Under the pieces are notes generated by a model that searched no databases, had not been told where the DNA came from, and saw only the letters and a list, made by a program, of their open reading frames with translations. From the NCBI GenBank assembly GCA_024336345.1, contig JANFOG010000019.1:186001-250000 (forward strand): a stretch of DNA of 64,000 nucleotides, in the 5' to 3' direction. Shown piece after piece: positions 55,320 to 64,000 of this stretch. The stretch's first letter is position 1; each line of letters starts with the position of its first letter. The position numbers were made by a program, and so were the translations under genes. The DNA is from Mariannaea sp. PMI_226 (taxonomy: Eukaryota; Ascomycota; Sordariomycetes; Hypocreales; Nectriaceae).

Positions 55320-57178
55320 TTACCTGGCATAGATGTTCCATGGACTTTGAGGACAACAACGAACGGCATCTGCTGCACTGGTCACGAAGCCAATGTATGC
55401 GTTAAAGAAGCGCGAGCAGTCGGCTAATGTTGCAGGGCTTATGTTATCCACATGAATCACGCTGTATACCGCGGGCCAGAATATCCCAGCCAGGCACATC
55501 TGGTATTGCATCTGTAAGAATCTGGTGACCGCAGTAAGGCCGGAAGGCGGATACGGACTAGTGTATTCGACAACGTCATAGGAAAATGTATCATCGAAGG
55601 TTCTGCGGTTGAAACTCAGGGATGCAGGTAGACAATCGTACCAGGTCTCCAGTTGATGTGCGAGTTCGGTGGCGATAACGGGTGCGTACACCTCCTTGTC
55701 ATGTGATATTGTTATGGCGGTGGTGCAACGCCGTACCATGCGACACATTGAAACCTCGGCCAAGAAGTAGGCTTTTGAAACGTTTGAAGTGATTGCAGAG
55801 TGATCAGATGGCGCTGAGAATCTAAAACGGGTTGCCAGGACTCATGAACCCCCGGTAGAAGGATCCGATTATCGAATTTCCAGATGTTGCTCTCGGGCAT
55901 ATCAATATGATATGCCAGTTCTCTAACTTGATCTTAGCCTCAACCCACAGAGTATTGAGATACTGTAGAAACAAACGTTTCAAGGACAAGAATAGACCAG
56001 AATGCCCGTCTGAGAAGTTCCAAGGCTCTATCGTCCTGCGAATAAAAATGACTGATGAAAATGGGTTTAATTAGCCACCAAATATTTCGTGGAACAACTG
56101 AGTGATCCCACCATTTGAAAAGAGCTTGTGCCTTGCAAGAAGCCAATTAAATGTAGTCATGCGCTTGACAAGGTTTTGTCATGCAGTTATAATATATGCT
56201 TAGGAGAAAAAGGCATTGAACGCTTCTCAAGCTAAACTCAGCATGCACGATTGGTAGCATTGCGAGCGCTCTCCCAATGTAGCCTGCATCTGGGCGCGTT
56301 TGGTACACTGTTCGAAGAGATCCACATTGGACCACAGAACCAATAGCAGCGGTAACAAGGACTATAAAAGAATCGGTTGAGGGAAGGACATCTCTCCCAA
56401 TCACCTCAAGGTATGTATCAAAAAATGTTGAGGGTAGGATAGGATACCAATGGTGTATTCTGTCGCAATACGCTCCGAACGCCCTGGCATTGGTGTGAGA
56501 CCCTGTAACTAATCTTGTTCAACGGCACCCTCACCTGACTGCGTCTTCTTTCTGGAATCTAAAGCCAAAGGATTCAACTGCTTGGGCCAACGGCGGTAGA
56601 TTTCTCTCCGCAACGACCAAATGAGCTGCAAAATTGGGGCTAAGCCCTAGGAAACACATCATCGAGGGAGTCTGGATCGTCATAAATGGGAATTCTCTCC
56701 TCCATTGCCTACTAATAATTGACTCATCCATGGGGTAATCATGAAGTCGGGGGGGAGTGGTTCCTGAGATAGAGGGGGGGTGTTTAGAGAAGACGGAATT
56801 GGACTCTACAGGGCGGATGGACAGGATGCTGGAGATCTGCTTTAGATGTTCCTTGATGGCAGAGATCTCTAGCTCGGATCTGGAAAGGTTTAGCGACGAA
56901 ATTATTTTGTTGATTCGATCATTTTGATATTACCTTGAGGGAGTGGGAGGAGCCACTGCCCGGTACTTACACTCAATGCCATGCACCTCACAAAACAAAC
57001 ATGCTGGCTTGGCCCCATCGCATTTCGTCCTTCGAGATCGGCACACGTCACAGGCTAATGCGGCCCTCTGTCGTGTCTGACTAGCAGCCCCATTGGTGGA
57101 CATGGCGAATTCAAGTCGTGTTGTTCCTGTTGCTGGTACTTTCAAATCGGGAAGTAGAAGCGTTTTGACAAAAGGCAA
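55320..57178 (-). pseudogene. Zn(II)2Cys6 regulator of the GH32 cluster, broken (InuR/AmyR-like in context)
   Basis: Exon 1 (57178 or Met at 57103, to 56934) holds an intact cluster, CDVCRSRRTKCDGAKPACLFC then EVHGIEC. A 54-nt intron (56933-56880, GTAATA...CGCTAAAC...CCAG) leads to exon 2 (SELEISAIKEHLKQI ... RFQKEDAVR, ending near 56536). Then come DVLPSTDSFIVLVTAAIGSV and SIYYNCMTKPCQAHDYI, which resemble fungal regulatory-domain blocks. A TAA at 56149-56147 interrupts before LASCKAQALFKWWD. A TGA and TAA follow near 55940-55945, and a frame change lies near 55760. The last open part (55763-55320) reads AVTRFLQMQYQMCLAGIFWP. At least three lesions, so it is very likely dead. Its position beside GH32 and the transporter suggests it once controlled them. 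Confidence 0.75.
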
Positions 57179-57898
57179 TATAGATGCGCCATTAATTACT
57201 ACTGTGCGCAGACCGCCTTTTTCTGTATTGCTCAGTTACCGTCACACTTTTCGACATTCCCCACTTGTCCATTTTGGAACTTCCTATTTTAGCACTTTGG
57301 TAATTTGACATTGTGGAACATTTTGACGCTCAACCCCTCACACATAACCCCTTACACATACACACGCCATCTTAATATCTTCGTATGAATGGTAGGTAGA
57401 CCAAAGATGGACCTAGAGCCTTTCCATAAGAAGATAGAGGACTATTGGAATAATACTTTATTTATCTAAATAATTATTGAGATCTTGAAAAGGAAGGGCA
57501 ATTATAACGAATGGGTTTCGCAATGGATAAACTGGGTCGCAAATAGTTTACATTGGCGTGAGATCCTCAGGGCTGTAAGATACCAGAGATAGTTGCATAA
57601 TAAAGGATTTAAGTGTCATATTTGATGATATATAATCAGAGAAAAATTATAGTGACTAACGTAGTTACCGGTAGCTGTGAATAGGTTCATCTTGTTATGG
57701 TCCGCGAGACGATCTAGAACCTCAGACTTGCTCAATTTGGTTAGTTTTATGCTTAGGCCATGCGGCTCTTTGCACGCCGTGCGATATGATATTACAATAC
57801 GATATTGCTTAAATACGGTGTAATACCGTATACCGTGCAGTGTACCGAATTCCTAAACAATCCAGTGCAGTGTGGGGTCGAAAAAATATCGTATACGG
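57179..57898. other. Mobile-element scraps
   Basis: A CAGTTACCGTCACACTTTTC stretch at about 57234-57253 looks like a Tc1-type end. From about 57390 one frame reads VGRPKMDLEPFHKKIEDYWN, then stops and ILKRKGNYNEWVSQWINW, a decayed element or regulator N-terminus I cannot name. Around 57785-57895 is AT-rich with repeated CAGTG and TATACGGTA units, possibly a hAT end, into which the Tc1 element inserted. Confidence 0.35.
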
Positions 57899-59283
57899 TA
57901 CAGTCAGCGGCCAAAAGTCTGAGTCCACCCGACGCGACCGCGTCAAACCGCGATTTCTTTCTCGACTCCCCTCCCTTTCTTTTTCTTCCATAACTCCTCA
58001 ACAAAATGTCGCCTGCACGTAATTTTGGTACCGAAATATCCGGAAATCGTGGGAAAGGCTGTGAATTTTCTCCTGAGGCAAAAGGAGCTATACTGGCAAT
58101 GTTACATGGCGGTAACAGCCTGAGGGCTGTCGCCCGAGAGTTTAACACCACACATTCTACTGTCGCCAAGATTAAAAAACGTTGGCTTGACGAAAAAACA
58201 GTAAAAAATAAGCCTCGCAGGGGTCGGCCTATGAAACTTACGAAGGAAGAAGAGCGGTATATTATACGAATGACCAAAAAAATCGCGAGATCTCATACAA
58301 AGCACTAATTGAAGAGACACAGGGTCGCGTCTCTGAGCGAACATTACGTCGCGTCTTACAACGTTATTGGAAGCGCAAATGGAAAGCTTTAGACAGACCG
58401 AAACTTGATGCAAGAATAGCAAGAATTCGGTTTGATTGGTGTTCTGCTTGGTTATTAGAAGCCCATGAATTGCTGGAGGTATGTTATTTTGAAAATGGAG
58501 GGTGTTTTTGGGTAGTGATAACCTCAGGTGGTGTTCTCCGATGAGACACGAATTAGCAATAAATCCGATAACCCTAACGTTATGCTTTGGCGATTATCGC
58601 ATGAAAAGTATAATAAGGATCTTGTGAATAAGAAGACACATGTTAAAGATACGATTTCTCAGATGTATTGGGCGTCAATCTGGAAAACAGGACGGACATC
58701 AATAACAATGATGGAACGCGATAGTACCAGCGCTCGCAACGGCGTTTCGGCTCAGAGCTATCTGAAAACTCTAGAGGATCATCTTCTACCTCATTATGAT
58801 GGTCCCGAAGATTTCAGCAAGATAATGCAAGAATTCATACCGCCAGGTTAACAATAGACTGGTTCATCACGAATGGAGTGGAGCTATTAGATTTGCCTCC
58901 ATATTCTCCAGATCTCAACCCTATAGAACACGTTTGGCATATTATAAAGCGCATCATTCGAAAGCGCTTTCCTCATTTAACAAAATTAAAAGATAATGAG
59001 GCGGATCGAGCAGAAATGATGCGATGCGTTGAGGTGGCGTGGGCAGCAATTGACCAGGCTACTATTCGAAGCCTTATTGAGTCACTCCCTCGCCGATTGA
59101 AGGCGGTTATTCGCGCCAATGGTTGGTATACAAAATATTGAAGAGCGGAAGCAGGGCATCATTTTTATATACATAATGTTTTATTTGACCTTTATTTAAT
59201 TGAATTATTTGGCTTTGAAGCCAGGCATGTGTGGGCAGGTTGATGGGAAATGTGTGGGGTGGACTCAGACTTTTGGCACTATT
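57899..59283 (+). mobile_element. Tc1-like element with HTH transposase
   Basis: The left end is TA at 57899-57900 then CAGTCAGCGGCC. A perfect 21-bp inverted pair, GCCAAAAGTCTGAGTCCACC..., lies at 57910-57930 and 59257-59277. At the right a TA occurs at 59280-59281, but the outer 7-12 bp of the two ends do not pair, so the right tip is altered. The element spans about 1.38 kb with one transposase gene. Confidence 0.85.
58006..59141 (+). pseudogene. Tc1-like DD34E transposase with two single-base lesions
   Basis: The start at 58006 leads to a helix-turn-helix (FSPEAKGAILAMLHGGNSLR; HSTVAKIKKRW) and an AT-hook-like RGRPMK. The frame shifts by one in a run of seven A (58276-58282), then continues REISYKALIEETQGRVSERT to LLEAHELLE. 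A 49-nt intron (58479-58527, GTATGT...CCTCAG) precedes VVFSDETRISNKSDNPNVML with the first Asp. A second one-base shift near 58817 precedes FQQDNARIHTA (second Asp) and PPYSPDLNPIEHVW (Glu), with 34 residues between Asp and Glu. The chain ends NGWYTKY. It would be about 370 residues if both shifts were absent, normal for Tc1 types. Confidence 0.87.
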
Positions 59284-59658
59284 TACTTCACTGGTCGCGG
59301 GTCCCCGCGAACCTAGGCGCTGCCCGCCCAGGCGCCACCTATCAGTCACCTTACACTACTCTGGGTCGAAAAGTGTAGTTGGTGTAGTTGATCGGAACCT
59401 TGGTCCGAAAGAATCGCCTGCAGGAATTGTCACGAAGCCAACCACGACAAGACCATCAATCAGTGATCCAAAAGAATAACTAGTGTAAAAAATATCCATA
59501 AAAAGAGGTCTCCTTTGCGAATCGATCAGTCAGAGCCATTTGAGATTAAGACTGGCACTATGGAGAAAAATATTGCATCAAAGAGACGACACAAACGCCA
59601 TCTGGGTTTCTGAGCCTCGCCAGGTGTCTTTGGGGCTGGTCCAGACAGGAGAGCTCCG
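59284..59658. other. Intergenic between two mobile elements
   Basis: GC-rich first 60 bp (GGTCGCGGGTCCCCGCGAAC, a hairpin), otherwise featureless. No gene seen. Confidence 0.5.
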
Positions 59659-62514
59659 CAGTGTGTCCAATAGTGTGATATTACCATATATGATCAAATA
59701 TTGGAAGGTCATATCATATATGATCTGGGCATAACCTTCATCATATCATATGGACCTCATATGATATGATCACAATATATGGTAATATGCACGGCCATAT
59801 TAATATGATATTATTCACGTGATAGTACGAAGCCAACGAAATGAAATTGATCGCGGACATGCAACGGCATCCCAATCAAGGTCTTACAAGCTATGGAATA
59901 TCTTCACTTGTATCAAGGTCGTTGTCGGCAAAGGCCACCCTGCTGCCTTTGCCTAGCCATGATTTGAGGCATTCCGTCGCTTCAATACTTTCAATGCCCA
60001 TGCGATTCCTACGATCCGTAATAGTGATCTTCGTACCTGAAAATAGGCGTTCTGGCTCCGCCGACATTGCCGGAATGGACAACACATCCAAAGCCATAAC
60101 GGATAGAGCTGGGTAAGACTTCCTCTGGGTAGGCTCAAGCCACCAGGATCGTGGATCCGTCACTTCTGGTACGATTGGGGCGAGAAGATACTTTGTGTAT
60201 TCGTCCTGATCGAGGCAAGTCCCTCTCCTCTGCTGTGCCCACTTGTGGAAGGAGTTCTTGACCTCATCGCCTGCTTCTGGGGTCTGCGTAGGGACTATAA
60301 CTACAGTGGATTTATATTCTTTAGTCCAGAAACCCAACATTTGTTTCCGACAAGGTTCCCGCCAGTCTGAAGGCCAATTGTTGTCATATAGTCCCATTTC
60401 CATTGTGGAGACAACACCAGTGCTGCAATATAGACCGGCGATCTGTCTGTCAAGCTGTAGTACTTATCCAGCTTGGCCCAGCCAAAGTTGCAACAAGGAC
60501 TCATAAACGGGTCATTCGCATACTTTTCCTTTGCAGTCTCGAACTGCTCAAGGAGGAAGTCCATTGTTGGTAATACTCTGTCAATGGTTGCATTGCGACC
60601 TTCTGTCCCTGTTGTGGCATCATAAAAGAACAACAGGAAGTCCTGGAGTTTTTGCAAGTCTTGCCAATCCATTTCCGACAACAGGTCATCGCTGTTCTCT
60701 TGATATTGGTGGCAAAAGAGGTTGATCGCGGTCTTGAGCTTCGTTGCAGTACGGATCATCGCATACCAAGAGTTCCAGCGAGTAGAGTTGTCCCGTACGA
60801 GGTTGCGGCCGCCGCTGAGCTCTCTAAAGTTGGCCAAGCGTTGTGGGCTCCGCTGGATATATACCACGATATTATGTAGTTTCCCAAGAGGTCCCTTGCG
60901 TCGCCATTGCTCCATCTCCAGTTCCGTCGGCGTTGTCAAGGCGCTCGTATTATTCTCATCTGCAAGAGATTCATCATCGGTATGAAAGAGAAAGGACTGG
61001 GCAGCTAGGTTAATGATATGGCCGTTGCAGCGCAAGCGGTGGTGCTCCGCATTATAGACAATCTGGTACTGGTCGAAAAGTACTATTCACAGGCCACTTA
61101 GTATGGTTAACGAGCTATGAAAGAATTGTAGTCTGTAAAACCCCGCTGTAAAACGGGTGAGCTGGTCATATGACGTATGTACGCGTAGAAAGAGCCTTCA
61201 TCATTGTACCATTGTTGTCTGCATTGTCCATCATGAAATAGCCTACTTTCGAGGCAATTCCATAGTCGTTGATAACTTCCATAACACAATCTGCCATATT
61301 TGGGCCCGAGTGCTTGCCATCGAGTTCTCTTACAGCCAGTACGGAGTATTCTAACTGGCCAGATTCGGATGTATAGTGTGCAACAATGCCAAGAATCGCA
61401 AGGGCATTAGGCAAAGTCCAGAGATCAACTGTGAAGTGTACCTTCGATAGAGCTGACTGGATCTCGCGTTTGACTCGAAGTTTATGGGTCTCGTATGTCC
61501 GCAAGGTCCAGCTGCGTATAGTTGAAGGAGAGTTTGGCAGCCAGTTGTCGATCTCCGGATTCAGGAAGCAAATTAACGCCCTGAATTCTGCTTGCTTTGC
61601 CATACGAAAAGAGACGCTGCAGGTTGTGATCCACTGTACATATAGTTGTTCGAGAACGGCGGGGTCAACATCGTGAGTTGCAATCGTGGATAGACAGCGG
61701 CGTTTATAATCGGTGGTTTGTTGTGCCTTTTCGAAGGCATCGACAATTGTGGCTTGCATCAATGCCGTTCGGCTTTCTTGGGCAGAGGATATATCAATAT
61801 TATGCCGGTCCCTTAGATGAGTTGAAATAACAGTTGTTCCACCAGACTCGAGATACTCTTTTGTGCAATACTTGCAGCGCCATATTGACTTCCCCTTCGC
61901 ATTGAGAGTAACCTCATTGCGGCCAACAGGCGTATAGTGCCACACTTTCGAGTAGCGCCTTTTTGTAGCAGCCGAGGTGGTAATGGAAGAAGAGGACAGT
62001 ATAGGATCATGACATGGTGAATCGAGATTGTCTAATGGCTCGCTCCCAAGCCGCGAAAGCATATCAGAAGGTTGCGATGATATTATATTGAGATATTAGA
62101 ATGGTCTTGGTGAGTATATTAGCAACAGACTAAGGGACTACTACAAACGGAAGCAGAAATAAGAAAGAAAAGCTTGAATGAGCCCACAAGATTCGAGCCA
62201 ATCTCGCTTGCCAGGGGATCCCTGCCCAGGCTGCCCAGGAAGGAACCCTGAAGCGCAAGCTGGAAAACGCCTTCGAGCCTAACCTATAGTGCCTCGAAGA
62301 CGCAGACATTTGGCCTCTGTTGTGCTGGTTGTGCCATGGAAGTCACTATGTTCCAGTATCAATACGGCCATATATGGTTATATGCCGGATAACGATATCA
62401 TACGGCGACTATATGAGATTACGGGATATGATACGGCCACCGTATTATATGATATGGTAATATCAATATATGGTAATACGTATTGCCATATCGCGAATAC
62501 TATTGGACACACTG
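59659..62514 (-). mobile_element. hAT family C, full length
   Basis: Perfect 16-bp TIRs, CAGTGTGTCCAATAGT at 59659-59674 and its inverse at 62499-62514. The flanking 8-mers GAGCTCCG and CTACTCAA do not match. Both ends carry long arrays of ATATGATATGG/CCATATCAT motifs (59680-59820 and 62360-62490), which can fold into large hairpins. Length 2856 bp, one transposase gene inside. Confidence 0.9.
59891..62062 (-). pseudogene. hAT transposase, family C, one frameshift
   Basis: From 62062: BED finger WRCKYCTKEYLESGGTTVI then STHLRDRHN, then KVHFTVDLWTLPNALAILGI and KVGYFMMDNADNNGTMM. A probable intron of about 101 nt (near 61169 to 61069, GTACAT...TGAATAG) joins ALST to LFDQYQIVYNAEHHRLRCNG. Next come RDNSTRWNSWYAMI and LQWKWDY-type sequence. 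A one-base frameshift near 60395 separates SPQWKWDY from DNNWPSDWREPC. The end is the dimerisation domain LSVMALDVLSIPAMSAEPER then LFSGTKITITDRRN. All hAT blocks are present and there is no RIP-like decay, so this copy died recently or the shift is an error. Confidence 0.85.
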
Positions 62515-62770
62515 CTACTCAATCATAACAAACTAATAGTATTACATGACGGATGGAGCAGCAGTAGTATTCTTCGAGTAGGTATAAATTCGGTTGTCGT
62601 TAGATGAACTTGCTTTTTATAGGGCGGTGCACGGACGAAAAAGTGGTTTCCTGTCGAGAAAGCAGAATGTTGACAGAAAACGACAGGTCCTTTGTAGAGT
62701 AGTAGTAGAGGCCACTCCTTAACTCTTTTCAAATTGATAACTAAGTACTCCCAACATATTCCATTGACTA
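62515..62770. other. Short flank, no gene seen
   Basis: Between the hAT end and the 3' end of the regulator-like gene at the right edge. Confidence 0.5.
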
Positions 62771-63937
62771 TTATAGGAAAATTGGCCCGTTATCTGGTTG
62801 GAAAGCTGGCTCCCATAGGAGCGACAACCAATCTTCAAATCCAGTTATTTGTGTTTCAATGTCCAAAGTAGTCCAGCCGAAATCTCGCCCAACCTCAATA
62901 ACAGGAGCATTCGTTGATATATTCACACGAGCATGACTCTTGACGGCTGGAATCTTGTCTTTGAAGCGTGTTATGTGGGCTTCAATCAGAGTAGCGTATC
63001 GAGGACCAAGGTGCATTTCATCGACAGTAATACCGCGCAAAGCCATAACAGCTCGCGCGAGGATCTCGAGGGACCCATCGAGGTTGTAGTACCATAGGTC
63101 CAAGCTCAGCGCTTTGAGAAGGAACATGCATGCTGTGACGGTGCGTAAAACGATGCAGACAGGGATGTATTGAATATATCCTCTAAGGTGAAGGTTTATT
63201 ACAACCTAGAGGATGTTCAGGGCGCCATCGACAACCTCCTCAATGGTTTTGTGGTCTTCTGATATTGTCAGTAATCTGTCCAATCTCTGCGTCGATCCAG
63301 TATGGGCATGGCGCATTATGAGAACATGGCTTACGATGGCTCGCAGCCTCACGCTATTCAGCAGGATGCATGTGTATTGATATTCAATTTCTGTGGTGAT
63401 AGCATTAGTACCTAATGAATTTGTAATAAGTATAAGTTAGCCTTGCATGTGGCCCTTAATTATGAGAAGACTTAGGTGACAAAATAGACCTTCTATGCTT
63501 TTATAAGCTTGTCTCCATTGAGTTAATTGTTGCTTTAAGTAATCCGAGATACCTGAGCGATAATTATCGACCGTTATATATTGCATATCCCACTTGCTTG
63601 AGAGGAGAACATCCAATACTAAGCGCAAGATGTGCATCAGTTCAACCCATGCGTTCTTATCTTTGTAATGGGACCCCCCTAAACTAGCAGAGTGTTGAAT
63701 GGATGTTGTAATAGTGTTGCTAAGGCTTGTTATAGTGATTGGTTCGCAACCCAATCGTAATGAAAGCTGCTCAATAAAAATGTACAGGAGTTTGTGAAGA
63801 CGCAAGCCCTCAGACTTAATGCCTAAGGTATCCTCTTCTTGTCTTGGATCGAAACTCGATTTTCTAATACAGCGATGTACTAACCCTAATGCGCAGCTTA
63901 ACAGTATCCAAGACATATCATCTGAAACCTTGCCAGG
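62771..63937 (-). pseudogene. C-terminal part of a fungal transcription factor, cut by the window edge
   Basis: The most upstream block, after an ATATAG acceptor at about 63938, reads PGKVSDDMSWILLSCALGLV, then LHKLLYIFIEQLSLRLGCEP, LGGSHYKDKNAWVELMHILR and SDYLKQQLTQWRQAYKSIEG. A 51-nt intron with a GC donor (63441-63391, GCTAAC...CCACAG) joins HMQ to EIEYQYTCILLNSVRLRAIV. A TAG at 63208-63206 interrupts ALNIL-stop-VVINLHLRGYIQYI in the same frame, then PVCIVLRTVTACMFLLKALS to the end at 62771. This is the C-terminal regulatory half of Zn2Cys6 factors (middle-homology type). The DNA-binding part lies beyond the right edge. The TAG may be a RIP-type CAG change, so the gene may be dead. Confidence 0.65.
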
Positions 63938-64000
63938 CTATATCACATATAGGGAACTGGAACCTATAAAGCGCCTGCTGTGCTTGTTGACTATCGAAAA

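Noticed and set aside
57805..58277. Minus-strand 161-codon ORF over the Tc1 left end
   Set aside because: Antisense shadow of the transposase start and TIR.
1..64000. CRISPR arrays, rRNA genes and operon-type features
   Set aside because: No spaced repeats, no rRNA-like sequence, and all context is fungal.

Overview
The window looks like nuclear DNA of a filamentous ascomycete (Pezizomycotina). Short introns (44-101 nt) with GT/AG ends and CTAAC/CTGAC-type branch sites, Zn(II)2Cys6 regulators, an NmrA-like reductase, an RTC3/SBDS-domain gene and hAT, Tc1 and chromodomain Ty3/gypsy elements all fit. Eurotiales (Aspergillus/Penicillium) is my guess and is not proven by the sequence. Several repeats carry C-to-T and G-to-A decay with TAG/TAA stops in place of CAG/TGG codons, the signature of repeat-induced point mutation (RIP). 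There are no prokaryotic features.

Layout: 1-122 is the start of a secreted or membrane protein running off the left edge. 1476-2168 is a truncated Zn2Cys6 regulator. 2.8-16.6 kb is a graveyard of mobile elements: a Tc1-like relic, pieces of three hAT families, a LINE endonuclease fragment, and a full-size but broken hAT (family B copy 1). 16606-23389 is a Ty3/gypsy chromovirus with 192-bp LTRs, a good gag, a RIP-damaged pol, an apparent -1 frameshift signal between them, and a Cys-rich antisense ORF before the 3' LTR. A RIP-eroded hAT (family C) follows to 25348.

26-42 kb is the gene-bearing part: RTC3/SBDS-like gene (26004), a nearly intact hAT (family A, 27071-30300), a secreted alpha/beta hydrolase (31564), a broken Zn2Cys6 regulator divergent from an intact four-exon NmrA-like gene (36468), a decayed 14-3-3 gene (38.8 kb), and a small two-exon gene for a HesB/IscA-fold protein with an apparent secretion signal (41935). 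Two nearly identical 168-bp solo LTRs with perfect 5-bp target duplications sit at 38380 and 44381.

44.3-48.2 kb is the RIP-mutated copy 2 of hAT family B. Its right end supplies the last codons of a truncated acidic hypothetical gene (48087-49088). 49.5-57.2 kb is a fructan or sugar-use cluster: a GH32 beta-fructosidase with one in-frame TGA, a divergent intact MFS sugar transporter, and a Zn2Cys6 regulator with several lesions. The right end holds a second Tc1-like element (57.9-59.3 kb), a full-length hAT of family C with 16-bp TIRs (59659-62514), and the C-terminal part of a fourth Zn2Cys6-type regulator running off the edge.

Overall, the four regulator genes seen are all truncated, mutated or edge-cut, while the small enzymes and the transporter are intact. 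This is the picture expected of a fast-evolving, transposon-rich accessory or subtelomere-like region. All intron joins and family calls come from reading the sequence; no database search was run.
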